Positions 7,837 to 16,959 of a DNA stretch of 64,000 bases are shown in pieces. Origin of the DNA: a candidate division FCPU426 bacterium (GTDB lineage: Bacteria; Oederibacteriota; Muellerivitia; Muellerivitales; DAHXKG01); contig DAHXKG010000010.1 of NCBI GenBank assembly GCA_027366525.1, positions 1-64,000 on the forward strand, given 5' to 3'. Within the stretch, counting starts at the first letter, position 1, and each line of letters starts with the position of its first letter. The position numbers and the translations under genes are program-made. A model generated the notes under the pieces. The model searched no databases. It had not been told where the DNA came from and worked only from the letters and a program-made list of their open reading frames with translations.

Positions 7837-9264
7837 CTAGAGAATAGAGAAAAACGACTTGAGCTCTTTTTGAAGCATCTCCAGTTGTTGTGCATCCCGA
7901 GTTTCAAGATAGCATCGAACCAAAGGTTCCGTGCCGGAAAAACGGATCAACAGGGTAGCTTCTTGATCTAACAAAAATCGATAGCCATCTCGAGTTTGAA
8001 CTTCTCTGACTTTAAGACCTGCCCATTCATGCGGTGCATGATTTTTTAATTGATCTTCAATTTGTTGCTTTTCATTGGGGCCAACCTGAATATTTATTCG
8101 GTCTTGATAATAAGGACCATATTCTTGAAAAAGTGATTGTAAAATAATTCCTAAATTTCGCCCTGCCTTAGCCACCACTTCTACCATCAATAAACATGCT
8201 AAAATCCCATCTTTTTCAGGAACATGTTGATAAACGGTTAACCCGCCGGATTCTTCGCCTCCCACCAAAATTTCTTCCTGACGCATAACTTCCGCAATAT
8301 ATTTAAATCCCACAGGCGTCTCTCGTACCGGCAAGAAGGATTTGGCGGCAATAGCATCTAGCAAGCGTGTGGTTGAAATAGATCGAACAACACTGCCACG
8401 CCATTTTCGAGTTTGGATTAAATGCTGTAATACAATAGCCAAAACCTGATTGGGTGTTAGATAGTATCCTTGTCCATCCACAATACCAAATCGATCTGCA
8501 TCGCCATCATTCGCTGTAATCAAATGGGCTGGCCAACTTTTTAAAAGTTCTATCGCATCTTTTAACTGATCTTTTCCAGGCTCTGGATGAATATGTCCAA
8601 AAAAGGGATCTCGATTAGCGTGTAGCGACTTGACAATTGTACCTGACTCTTCCAAAAGTTGATCCAAATATCCCATGCCATTTCCATGCATGGAATCCAC
8701 AATCACATGAAGATGAGCTTTTCGGATGGCATCAAAATCAACTAATTCACGAATACGTTTAAAATATTCGGGTTTCGGATCGATAAAAACTACGTTATCC
8801 TTTTTTACTGCTTCTTCGTAAGATATCTCAGGAATCGAGCTTCCTGATTTCAACATATATTCAACTTCTTGCTCTAAGATTCGCGTTGTTTCTACCGGAG
8901 CAGGGCCACCATCATGATCATTAAATTTCAATCCTTGATATTGATAGGGATTATGACTTGCCGTAAAATTTATCGAACCGGCTAATTGCCTTCGAACTAC
9001 TTCGTAAGAAACAGCTGGGGTTGGTGTCCCCACTGGACAAACATAAATTGGAATATCAAATGCCGCAAGCACTTGAATCGTTGTTTTCATGAATTCTTCA
9101 GATAAAAATCGATAATCTCCAGCTACTAAGATGCCGCGCTTATCGTTCCCATTTTTTTTCAAATAAACAGCAATGGCAGCCACAGCTATTCGCACATTGG
9201 AAAAAGTAAAAGTCTCCGCTACTATAGCTCGCCATCCAGATGTCCCAAATGTTATCGTTGCCAC
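7837..9264 (-). CDS. Phosphoglucomutase/phosphomannomutase family enzyme
   Basis: A 475-residue alpha-D-phosphohexomutase interconverting sugar 1- and 6-phosphates. Motifs in order: FGTSGWRA at the N-terminus, the phosphoserine loop NFTASHNPYQYQG (S103), the Mg site TANDGDADRFG, the sugar loop GGEESGG, and the phosphate-binding RFSGTEPLVRCY near the C-terminus. I chose GTG at 9264 because AGAGG stands seven bases upstream. An ATG 18 bp further upstream lacks a ribosome site. Substrate preference (glucose, mannose or glucosamine) is not decided by these motifs. It likely feeds glycolysis/gluconeogenesis together with the phosphofructokinase at 11958. Confidence 0.88.
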   Translation of the reverse strand: MATITFGTSGWRAIVAETFTFSNVRIAVAAIAVYLKKNGNDKRGILVAGDYRFLSEEFMKTTIQVLAAFDIPIYVCPVGTPTPAVSYEVVRRQLAGSINFTASHNPYQYQGLKFNDHDGGPAPVETTRILEQEVEYMLKSGSSIPEISYEEAVKKDNVVFIDPKPEYFKRIRELVDFDAIRKAHLHVIVDSMHGNGMGYLDQLLEESGTIVKSLHANRDPFFGHIHPEPGKDQLKDAIELLKSWPAHLITANDGDADRFGIVDGQGYYLTPNQVLAIVLQHLIQTRKWRGSVVRSISTTRLLDAIAAKSFLPVRETPVGFKYIAEVMRQEEILVGGEESGGLTVYQHVPEKDGILACLLMVEVVAKAGRNLGIILQSLFQEYGPYYQDRINIQVGPNEKQQIEDQLKNHAPHEWAGLKVREVQTRDGYRFLLDQEATLLIRFSGTEPLVRCYLETRDAQQLEMLQKELKSFFSIL

Positions 9265-9751
9265 TCCATGTCCTCTTTCCATCAGTTTAAAAATTCAATT
9301 TTTATTTATCAAAACGATTAACCTTATTCCATCGCAAACTGATCATACTATATAATTTTATTGATTAGCAAGCATCTACTTAAATCTAGATTCATGGCTG
9401 AAACATTACTTAACAATATAAAACGATCTCTCGATTGGTTTACTTTGTATCTTTACACATTTAAAAAAGAACTTTGGTGAATTTTTTAAAGATAACGTGA
9501 GATATATTTCTTATATTATTTTCAATCTTATTTCTTTATCCTCATTATAATATAATTCACTCCACAGTCTCGAGATCGAATCTTAAGAATCCATTAGTCA
9601 TCCGTAATTTTTATCTCTTCTTGCTTCTCATAATTCTCAACAGTTGTGTTGTTCGTTTTTTATGATTTTCGTCCTAATGCGATTCAAAAAAACCATTAGT
9701 TCTATTAATCCTTCGCCTCTACATTTGATTTTTTTTATTAAATTAAAAATA
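9265..9751. other. AT-rich gene-free stretch
   Basis: No open frame with a ribosome site and no RNA motif was recognised. It lies upstream of the phosphohexomutase gene and downstream of the DUF202 gene, both on the minus strand, and must hold the promoter of the former. Confidence 0.5.
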
Positions 9752-10144
9752 TTATCCGGTTTTAATCAAGTACCACGCCATCACCAATCCAATAGCTCCC
9801 AAACCTAAAGCAATACCCACTCCTAAATAAGATGGTTTTAACTGGGCAACTTTTCCCTGTTTAAACATCTTTGCTGTATGAACGTAGTCTATAACAGCTG
9901 TCACCTGAACTATAACACCAAGTAAAACTAAAAAAGTTCCAAACCCCATCGACCAACCTGAATGAAGAACTTTCAGACTTGAAACTCGCACTTGAAGCAT
10001 TCTCAAAAATAGATTAAATCGAGCTACCACAAATCCAAATCCCATCAAAGCCAATCCCGTACGAACCCAAGCTAAAAAGGTTCTTTCTTTAGCCCAAAAA
10101 ATCCTAGGATCTATTGCTAAAAGCTTACTCTCTTGTTTGGACAT
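9752..10144 (-). CDS. DUF202 (YidH-like) inner-membrane protein
   Basis: A 130-residue protein with three predicted membrane helices. The N-terminal DPRIFWAKERTFLAWVRTGLA is the hallmark of DUF202/YidH proteins, followed by MGFGFVVARF and two further hydrophobic segments. Function is unknown in the family. An AAGGA site precedes the ATG. The gene is divergent from the secreted Thr/Pro-rich protein at 10280 and stands alone. Confidence 0.88.
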   Translation of the reverse strand: MSKQESKLLAIDPRIFWAKERTFLAWVRTGLALMGFGFVVARFNLFLRMLQVRVSSLKVLHSGWSMGFGTFLVLLGVIVQVTAVIDYVHTAKMFKQGKVAQLKPSYLGVGIALGLGAIGLVMAWYLIKTG

Positions 10145-10279
10145 AAAATTCCTTTAAAATAATATAAACTAGCTCTTATCTTATCTTAATACATACAATT
10201 TCATCGAATTTTTTCAAGTTTTTTTTAAAAAAACCGTTAGGCTATGTACTAAATCGAAATCCAAGGAAAATTTACTGTT

Positions 10280-11857
10280 GTGTTAAAACGATGGATTCTC
10301 TTACTTCTCTGCGGTTTTGAAATAAGTCTGACTACATTGGCCTTTGCACAAACCAGCACTCCGACTTTAAATGCAACTCCTCCTTGCAGTACTCCAAGCA
10401 TTTTAGGCAATACATCAATCACTCTTGGAACAGGCAGTGGAAATTCAGGTTACTCTCCTGATATGCGAGCCACTTTATTTACGCTATATCAATCTGCCGT
10501 TGTTTATAGTCTCGAAGTTTATTCTCAATCCCAAAATACGGGTCAACTCGCAGCAGCTATCTATACCGGCATCCCAGGACAAGTAGGTAGTCTCGTTGTT
10601 CAATCAGCTTCTCAGACTATTGTTTCTGGCTGGAACGTCCTTCCTGTTCCTCCAACTTCTTTATCCCCTGGAACCTATTACTTAGCCTATATGTTTTCCA
10701 GTCCCTTTTATATTACTGCTCAAGCTGGATCGACCAACTCTTTAGCTTATACCGCCAGTACTATTACCTATGGCCCTTTTGCTTCTGCCTTTACGGCTCC
10801 AGTTTCTTATGGAAATGTTCAAGATGCTATCTATGCTAATTACTGTATTGCTACTGCAACTCCAACTAATACCCTTACAGCCACTAGCACAATTACCAAT
10901 ACTCCTACTGTTACCCCTTCTTTAACTCCAACTTCAACAGCCTCCTCTACTCCAACTCCAAATACTTCCATAACCGCAACCCCCTCTTTTACTTCAACAC
11001 CAACTTCCACAGTTATCTTATCTCCAACCCTTACCTCGACTATGACACCGACTCTTTCCTCCACTCCCACTAGCTCTAATACTCCTATGTCAACCCCCTC
11101 CTCTACCTTGACCCCAACACCTACAGCTACTTTGACTGCTTCACCGACTTCAACCATGACCTTAACGATTACACCTGCTCTTTCACCCACTCCCACTAGC
11201 TCTAATACTCCTTCATCAACCCCCTTCTCTACCTTGACCCCAACACTTACAGCTACTTTGACTACTTCACCAACTCCAACTTCAACCATGACCTTGACGA
11301 TTACACCTGCTCTTTCACCCACTCCCGCTATCTCTAATACTCCTTCATCAACCCCCTCCTCTACCTTGACCCCAACACCTACAGCTACTTTGACTGCCTC
11401 ACCGACTTTAACTTCAACCATGACATTGACAATTACGCCTGCTCTTTCACCAACGCCTACTAGTTTTACTACTTCTACCCCTACTTTTACTTTCACTCAA
11501 ACACCCACAGCCTCTTTTTCACTTACTCCCACTGAGACCGTTACGGCTACCCTGTTTTCATTTCATACACCCGTACCATCTCCTATTCTTTATCCAAACC
11601 CAGGCTTAGGCGGAGCACTTCATTTAAGTTATTTCTTACCCTTTTCAGCCAATCAAGTAACTATTCATCTATTCACAACTGCTTATCGAAATATTTTCCG
11701 AGCGAATCTTCCAAGTTCACCCGGACCTCATGTATACACCGTTCTTTTGAGATCACAAGGACTTTATCTCGCGAATGGAATCTACTACATTTTATTCACA
11801 GTTCGTTCTCCGCAATGGTCTTATCACACCATTCTCAAATATATTATGCTCCAGTAA
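10280..11857 (+). CDS. Secreted Thr/Pro-rich repeat protein with YPNP-type C-terminal domain
   Basis: A 525-residue exported protein. A signal peptide (about residues 1-23, ending AFA) is followed by a ~170-residue beta-rich domain with GTYYLAYMFSS, which I do not recognise. Then comes a ~240-residue Thr/Pro/Ser linker built of 42-44-residue tandem repeats, and a C-terminal ~85-residue domain (YPNPG..., FTTAYRNIFRA, LYLANGIYYILF, KYIML). The C-terminal domain closely resembles that of the GH8 glucanase at 20737. It may be a cell-surface sorting or FlgD-like Ig domain, which is inference. The start codon at 10280 reads GTG and the frame has no other early start before the signal peptide. Likely anchored at or released from the cell surface. 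Confidence 0.7.
   Translation: MLKRWILLLLCGFEISLTTLAFAQTSTPTLNATPPCSTPSILGNTSITLGTGSGNSGYSPDMRATLFTLYQSAVVYSLEVYSQSQNTGQLAAAIYTGIPGQVGSLVVQSASQTIVSGWNVLPVPPTSLSPGTYYLAYMFSSPFYITAQAGSTNSLAYTASTITYGPFASAFTAPVSYGNVQDAIYANYCIATATPTNTLTATSTITNTPTVTPSLTPTSTASSTPTPNTSITATPSFTSTPTSTVILSPTLTSTMTPTLSSTPTSSNTPMSTPSSTLTPTPTATLTASPTSTMTLTITPALSPTPTSSNTPSSTPFSTLTPTLTATLTTSPTPTSTMTLTITPALSPTPAISNTPSSTPSSTLTPTPTATLTASPTLTSTMTLTITPALSPTPTSFTTSTPTFTFTQTPTASFSLTPTETVTATLFSFHTPVPSPILYPNPGLGGALHLSYFLPFSANQVTIHLFTTAYRNIFRANLPSSPGPHVYTVLLRSQGLYLANGIYYILFTVRSPQWSYHTILKYIMLQ
11105..11470 (+). repeat. In-frame tandem repeats, 126 and 132 bp period
   Basis: Three imperfect units start at 11105, 11231 and about 11363, each beginning with the codons for TLTPT and containing TMTLTITPALSPTP. 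Unit lengths are 42 and 44 codons, so copy-number change would keep the frame. A partial, more diverged copy precedes them. Confidence 0.8.
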
Positions 11858-11957
11858 TATTGACCATTCGTTATAATAAACTTTAAACTTTTGGTAATTT
11901 TGCTTGATTCCATCGATCAATTGTTTAAAAATCCAAAATTGAAAGAAGAAATAACTT

Positions 11958-13070
11958 ATGGCTCCCTTGTTTCCAATATCTCGTCACCCAAAACGTATCG
12001 GCATTCTTACCGGTGGAGGCGATTGTCCAGGCTTAAACGCAGTTATCCGAGCAGTTGTTAAAAGTGCTACCCAAAAAAAAATTCAAGTTCTTGGATTCAA
12101 AGATGGTTTTCTTGGACTTGTTCAAAATTCCACTTGTCCATTGCCCTTGGAATCTGTTTCTAATATTTTAACGCTCGGAGGAACCATACTAGGCGCTTCT
12201 AATAAAGATGATCCCTTTCATATGCTAGAAAAAAATGCATCTGGAAAGATTCAATCACACGATCGGAGTCCTCAAGTATTAAAAAATTTAAAAAATCATG
12301 CGATTGAAGTTTTAGTCGTCTTGGGTGGTGATGGAACGATGACTATTGCTAATCATCTCCACCAAAAAGGCGTGCCCATTATCGGAATTCCTAAAACCAT
12401 TGATAACGATCTCGTAGGAACCGATCTCACTTTTGGACATGATACTGCCGTTCAGGTAGCGGCTGAAGCCATTGATCGACTTCATACCACTGCTGATTCT
12501 CATCATCGAATTATGGTTATTGAAATCATGGGACGTTATGCTGGATGGTTAGCTCTTCGTTCTGGATTAGCAAGTGGGGGAGATGCCATTTTAATTCCAG
12601 AATTTCCTTATCGCGAATCTAAAGTTTCCCAAATGATTCAATCTCGATATCAACAAGGACGTAAAAGTAGTTTAGTTGTTGTTGCTGAAGGAGCTTATCC
12701 CCAACATGGTAAACACGTTATTGATCATCTGAATCCACTTTCTCCTGAAAAAATTCGCCTTGGTGGCATCGGTCGGCTACTCGCTAAACGATTAGAATCT
12801 CAAACCGGAATTGAAGCTCGTGCTGTTGTCTTAGGGCATGTTGTTCGTGGAGGGACACCCACCCCCCAAGATCGAATTTTAGCTACTTTGTTTGGTGTTC
12901 AAGCCGTGGAATTAATTAGCCAACGTCAATTTGGAGTTATGGTGACCTGGAAAAATGGAATGCTAGGAACTATTCCTCTTTCAAAAGTAGGCGGTCAAAC
13001 TCGATTGGTTCCTAAAACACATGCCCTGATTCGCTGTGTTCGACGATTGGGGGTTTCGCTAGGAGTTTAA
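11958..13070 (+). CDS. pfkA: 6-phosphofructokinase
   Basis: A 370-residue glycolytic enzyme that phosphorylates fructose 6-phosphate. It shows ILTGGGDCPGLNAVIRAVV near the N-terminus, VLVVLGGDGTMTIA near residue 122, IPKTIDNDLVGTDLTFG near 145, VIEIMGRYAGWLALRSG and LGHVVRGGTPTPQDR. The glycine in GGDGT is typical of ATP-using enzymes. The lysine in PKTIDND is shared with PPi-dependent and group III enzymes, so the phosphoryl donor is not certain. The gene stands alone after the secreted protein and converges with the lipoprotein gene at 13113. Confidence 0.93.
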   Translation: MAPLFPISRHPKRIGILTGGGDCPGLNAVIRAVVKSATQKKIQVLGFKDGFLGLVQNSTCPLPLESVSNILTLGGTILGASNKDDPFHMLEKNASGKIQSHDRSPQVLKNLKNHAIEVLVVLGGDGTMTIANHLHQKGVPIIGIPKTIDNDLVGTDLTFGHDTAVQVAAEAIDRLHTTADSHHRIMVIEIMGRYAGWLALRSGLASGGDAILIPEFPYRESKVSQMIQSRYQQGRKSSLVVVAEGAYPQHGKHVIDHLNPLSPEKIRLGGIGRLLAKRLESQTGIEARAVVLGHVVRGGTPTPQDRILATLFGVQAVELISQRQFGVMVTWKNGMLGTIPLSKVGGQTRLVPKTHALIRCVRRLGVSLGV

Positions 13071-13112
13071 ATCATCCTTTTGTCCATTTCCAACATCAGT
13101 TATTCACCCACC

Positions 13113-14039
13113 TTACGGAGTGAATTTTTGAATTTCTCCACTTCCTGTTGAAGGATTATCACCGACAAAAACATTTCCACTTGGCGTAACTGCGATCCCT
13201 TGGATATTTGTAAATTGACTTGGCCCCCCCCATTGAGTTAAAAAGGTTCCATTGGCACTAAATTCTTGGACAAGTTCATCCGTTATTCCACTTGAATTTG
13301 ATCCATCTGTTACATAAACAATACCGGTTGATCCCACAGTGATACCATTAATATTGGAAAATTCACTCTGGCCTTTACCTGAAACCGTGGCTGGATCACC
13401 CCATTCTGTCATGGACACTCCCCCTGAAGTTAGCTCCTCAATCTGATTCGTTCCAGCTACATATACTGGATAAGGGGCAACAGGGCTGACGGCTACTAAA
13501 TTACCCGTGAATGAAATGGAAACAGACTGACTATTTTGTACTCCTTGATCTGTATATTCAGAAAGAAAATTTCCATTGATCACATAAATATTTTCATTTG
13601 GTGCAACTCCTACTCCTGTACCCGGTAGATTCAAAGCATTTATCGGATATCCATAAACATCAAACTGATTACACATACTATCGCCAAGATCAGAGATATA
13701 AATCAATCCTTGTGGATCAATACCTGTTTCATTTATAAAGTTAGCAGCCGTCCAGCTAAATATCGATATAGGGTGACTGAGAACATTATGACAATCAAAA
13801 ACCGCCACTGGACTAGCTGAGCCAGTATATTCTCCAACATATAGATAATGATTCCAATAGCCCAAGCTAAGGACAGTATTTGAAATAGCCCATGACTGGT
13901 TGAACGTCGGTGGAGTAGCATTTATCGAATTAGAATTATTGTTAACGGGGATTGTCGGATTGGATTTTTTAGAACAACCCGTTAACAAAATGGCGCCCAT
14001 CATCATTATTTCCATGAGTATTGCGATATGTCTTTTCAA
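13113..14039 (-). CDS. Beta-propeller (NHL-like) lipoprotein
   Basis: A 308-residue predicted lipoprotein. The signal peptide ends in the lipobox LLTGC, followed by a short Asn/Pro spacer. The body has repeating blades with phrases such as GIDPQGLIYISDLGDS, GVGVAPNENIYVINGN, GITVGSTGIVYVTDGS and GIAVTPSGNVFVGDNP, typical of NHL/SMP-30-like propellers. I chose the TTG at 14039: GGAG stands eight bases upstream and the resulting N-terminus (LKRHIAIL) is a proper signal sequence. A longer frame to 14093 has no such site. Ligand and function are unknown. Divergent from hypA. Confidence 0.7.
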   Translation of the reverse strand: MKRHIAILMEIMMMGAILLTGCSKKSNPTIPVNNNSNSINATPPTFNQSWAISNTVLSLGYWNHYLYVGEYTGSASPVAVFDCHNVLSHPISIFSWTAANFINETGIDPQGLIYISDLGDSMCNQFDVYGYPINALNLPGTGVGVAPNENIYVINGNFLSEYTDQGVQNSQSVSISFTGNLVAVSPVAPYPVYVAGTNQIEELTSGGVSMTEWGDPATVSGKGQSEFSNINGITVGSTGIVYVTDGSNSSGITDELVQEFSANGTFLTQWGGPSQFTNIQGIAVTPSGNVFVGDNPSTGSGEIQKFTP

Positions 14040-14217
14040 ATCATCCACTCCGGAATTATGATCAATATATATAACAATGATCATAATATACAATTGCGAT
14101 TATAATTTCAATTTTTTTGATAATCAATATTCAGGTCATATCTAATTTGATAAATAAATGCCACACTATAAAAGCAACTTTTTATGAAATTTGATTGAGA
14201 ATACCAGGAGACCTCTA

Positions 14218-14559
14218 ATGCATGAATATTCGATGGCTCAAGAAATAGTTCAAGTTGCCCTCGCTCATTGCCAAGAAAAAAAAATCAGGGCGATTTACTT
14301 ACGTATTGGAGCCTTATCGGGCATTGCTTGGGAATCCCTCCAGCTTTACTTAAATTTGATTTTAGAAGAAAAAAATCTTGATTTTGTCCAGGTTTTTGAA
14401 ACAGAGATTCCACCCTCTTTTCAATGCCAATGTGGTCAATCGTATATTAGTTCATGGACCGAAGGATGTCCTTATTGCGGATCCTTTCAACGAACGATTC
14501 AAGAAGGACTTGATTGTCAAATCGAAAGTATTGAAATAGAAGAAACGTCTTCATCATAA
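14218..14559 (+). CDS. hypA: Hydrogenase nickel-insertion protein HypA
   Basis: A 113-residue HypA/HybF protein that delivers nickel to [NiFe] hydrogenase large subunits together with HypB. The start MHEYSMA places the nickel-binding His at residue 2, and AGGAG lies seven bases before this ATG. The zinc site has FQCQCGQ and GCPYCGS. Upstream in-frame ATG codons would bury the essential N-terminus. It lies 30 kb from the hydrogenase operon that carries hypB. hypC-F are not in the window. Confidence 0.93.
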   Translation: MHEYSMAQEIVQVALAHCQEKKIRAIYLRIGALSGIAWESLQLYLNLILEEKNLDFVQVFETEIPPSFQCQCGQSYISSWTEGCPYCGSFQRTIQEGLDCQIESIEIEETSSS

Positions 14560-14689
14560 TCTTTAATGTGTTCATTTTTTATTGAGAAAAAGTTAATTTT
14601 TTGAAAGTTCTCGTCTTTAAAAAAAACCAAAGTATAATAAAAAACCTTAATAAAAATGCAGACAGAATACTGACTTCAAGGAATTTTTC

Positions 14690-15199
14690 ATGGTCTTGGG
14701 AATTTTAGCGGATACTCAAATCCCATTCACTCCTTGCCAAATGATGGCCTTAAAAAAAGCTTTTAAAGGAGTTCAACTCATTCTTCATGCAGGGCCCTTG
14801 GGAAATCTAAAAATTTTGGATCAACTTTCAAATATCGCTCCTACCCAAGCCGTTTGTGGGAATGCAGAAAATTCGATTATCCGGTCAGAGCTTTTTATCC
14901 GTCAATCTTGGACCTTAGGTAAAGTTAAACTAGGACTGATTCATGGCTATGGAAAACCTCAAAACTTAAAATCGTGGCTTATCAAACAATTTGAAAACAA
15001 TCCCGTTCAAATTATTGTCTACGGACGTAATTTCGAGCCTACAGCAAAACAACTAGGTTCCATCTATTTTTTCTCTCCCGGATCCTTTTTGGGGAACCTT
15101 CCGGAAGGGCAACATGGAAGACGCGGTCCAAGCCGTGTCGGACTTTTATTTATCCACGGAACTAAAGTCGATGGTATTCCCGGAATCGTACTTTCATAA
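14690..15199 (+). CDS. YfcE/MJ0936-like metallophosphoesterase with eroded metal site
   Basis: A 169-residue protein with the fold signature of the YfcE phosphodiesterase family: GILADTQ, LILHAGPLGN, AVCGNAEN, LGLIHGYG, IIVYGRNFEPT and SPGSF near the end. Active members normally show D-x-H, HAGD, GNCD, THGH and GHTH. Here the second ligand of the first motif is Gln, the bridging Asp of HAGD is Pro, and both His of GHTH are lost. Only D, N and one H remain, so catalysis by the usual di-metal centre seems unlikely. It may be a non-catalytic binding or regulatory protein. It stands alone between hypA and the DUF167 gene. Confidence 0.65.
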   Translation: MVLGILADTQIPFTPCQMMALKKAFKGVQLILHAGPLGNLKILDQLSNIAPTQAVCGNAENSIIRSELFIRQSWTLGKVKLGLIHGYGKPQNLKSWLIKQFENNPVQIIVYGRNFEPTAKQLGSIYFFSPGSFLGNLPEGQHGRRGPSRVGLLFIHGTKVDGIPGIVLS

Positions 15200-15297
15200 T
15201 TTCTTCTGTAAAATTTTAGATTCCTTGAACTCATTCTATTCATTAAACTACCACTCTTCTCTAATTCACGTATTCCCTGAGCAACTGAACAATTAAA

Positions 15298-15522
15298 TCA
15301 AATACCCATTATTTCAATAATCTTATGTGGTGATCGCGCGCCTTTAATAATGCGTATATTTTTAAATGAGACGTTGAAAAAATCTGCAATCCTCTCGGCC
15401 ATTTCTTGATTAGCCAAACCTTGTGTTGCTTCTGCCTTTACCCAAACTTCGAACACATCAAATTGTTTTTGAACCATGCTGAATTTTTTAGAATTCGTAT
15501 GCATTTTTATTTTCAAAAGCAA
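15298..15522 (-). CDS. DUF167 (YggU) family protein
   Basis: A 74-residue protein of the small alpha/beta YggU/DUF167 family, function unknown. It matches the pattern of N-terminal strands KIKMHTNSKK and FEVWVKAEATQGLANQEMAERIADFF, then NIRIIKGARSPHKIIEI. The start is TTG at 15522 with AGGAG eight bases upstream. It converges with the metallophosphoesterase-like gene. Confidence 0.82.
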   Translation of the reverse strand: MLLKIKMHTNSKKFSMVQKQFDVFEVWVKAEATQGLANQEMAERIADFFNVSFKNIRIIKGARSPHKIIEIMGI

Positions 15523-15809
15523 TTGATGATCTCCTAAATAAAAGCTATGAACCGGTCTTCAATACACCCTCAATTCCAGCTAGAATTATATATCTAAAAT
15601 TTTTCCTATCAATTTCATTCTTTTGCTAAACATCATCATTGGGGTAGCTAGCTTTGTGTACTCACAGACTGAAAACACCCATCTACTTTCGTTGAATTCA
15701 GAGGCAATATGTTTGATCTTGGAAGTTTGGAATATATTACATCAATTTTCCCGGTTCTTTATTGTTTTAAAAAAACATTTCACTATTTGTTTCCAACAAT
15801 AAGTTGGTA
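15523..15809. other. Intergenic region, nothing recognised
   Basis: AT-rich stretch between the DUF167 gene and the cytochrome-porin gene. No coding frame, RNA or clear terminator is seen. Confidence 0.4.
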
Positions 15810-16952
15810 TTAAAAAAACAAATGGGAGGTTGCCAGAAATGCTTCCTGAGTGGAGCTATCTTGTGGACTCAATACCTCGAAATCAAACTCGGTGAGTAAA
15901 TCTTGAATAGGAAACAAGCGAAGAGATAGAACCTGTCTCAGGAGTGGTGCAGAATCCAACCCAATCAAATTGGGATCACCCGGCGATGGGTGCAAAAATT
16001 CCCGCGTATATCTCAAATAAACATTATGACCCAGATCGGTTTCCACGCTGACATGAAATGCCCACAGAGGATACTGAATTGAGAGCAATTGTGGATTCTG
16101 ATCAAACCCGCGGTCATATTCTCCCAAGATAACGAAGCGGGAAATATGGGTCCATCCAAAAACAGAGTTAAGACTTTGCATGGGCGTCGTATTAATGGTC
16201 GAACTGGAACCTGCTTGAATATATCCCTCATTTTGGTAGTAAGACCAGCCCAACGTAAATGGCCGAAAAGTAAGCAGATCCCAAGTGGAAAAAGCCTTTA
16301 GTTTTTGCTGGGCATTCAAATTTGGGCTTGTACTGTTAATTAAATCTACACAAACCATCAAATGATGGTTGAGCCAAGTAGGAGTCATGCCCATTTCCAT
16401 TCCTTCATCTACACGTTGGTAGCTAAACCCCAGTGGAGATCGCACCAAGCTATTATCGTCCTGAAGCATCAATCCATAGGGAACCTGAAAAATCCCAACT
16501 TTTATAAACCCCTCTTGTGGAAGCCCATGGATCAAAAGATAATTTTCTCCCAATCCCAAATTGGTAATGGTAAAAACACCTGCCAACTTGGAATTAACAT
16601 GAAGATCGGCATAAAAATTCTGCCGATTAATAAAAAAATTGGATTGACCTTGATTCGCTTCGTAATTGACGTACAGGTCTGCCCCTACCGTTAAATAAGG
16701 CTGGTGTTTTTCATGTGGCGGAGTAGTTTCTCCCACAAACCCTTTCCAATGAAAAGTCTGAAGATGACTGCCATAAAACTGTCCATAGGTCGTCCGCATA
16801 TAACCGCCTGTTTGATTAACATGACAGGCATCACAACTCAAACCAGTCCATGCAGAAAAATACGGCTCTGCCTGAAGCGTACTCTGTATTAAAAAAACCA
16901 GTCCACCTATTAAAAATAGGATTCGCGTTAAACGATGGTGGCTAAATTGCAC
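15810..16952 (-). CDS. Outer-membrane porin-like protein with one c-type haem motif
   Basis: A 380-residue exported protein. The signal peptide is about residues 1-28, then a single haem-binding CDACH at 40-44 in a short N-terminal segment. The rest alternates aromatic and polar residues as in beta-barrel porins (ADLYVNYEANQ, FVILGEYDRGF, VYLRYTREFLH) and ends with a terminal Phe (ATSHLFF), the usual barrel end signal. Such mono-haem porins may pass electrons across the outer membrane. The gene starts 7 bp after the cupredoxin gene stops, so the two form an operon that suggests a periplasmic copper-to-haem electron route. The partner and direction are inferred. Confidence 0.65.
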   Translation of the reverse strand: MQFSHHRLTRILFLIGGLVFLIQSTLQAEPYFSAWTGLSCDACHVNQTGGYMRTTYGQFYGSHLQTFHWKGFVGETTPPHEKHQPYLTVGADLYVNYEANQGQSNFFINRQNFYADLHVNSKLAGVFTITNLGLGENYLLIHGLPQEGFIKVGIFQVPYGLMLQDDNSLVRSPLGFSYQRVDEGMEMGMTPTWLNHHLMVCVDLINSTSPNLNAQQKLKAFSTWDLLTFRPFTLGWSYYQNEGYIQAGSSSTINTTPMQSLNSVFGWTHISRFVILGEYDRGFDQNPQLLSIQYPLWAFHVSVETDLGHNVYLRYTREFLHPSPGDPNLIGLDSAPLLRQVLSLRLFPIQDLLTEFDFEVLSPQDSSTQEAFLATSHLFF

Positions 16953-16959
16953 AAAATTC

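Noticed and set aside
11105-11470. CRISPR-like regular repeats
   Set aside because: Units are 126-132 bp, nearly uniform throughout with no repeat/spacer alternation, and lie in a coding frame. No cas genes are present in the window.
10840-11496. Long Val/Gly-rich open frame on the minus strand across the Thr/Pro linker
   Set aside because: It is the antisense of a low-complexity Thr/Pro/Ser coding repeat, which removes stop codons from the opposite strand. No start signal or family.
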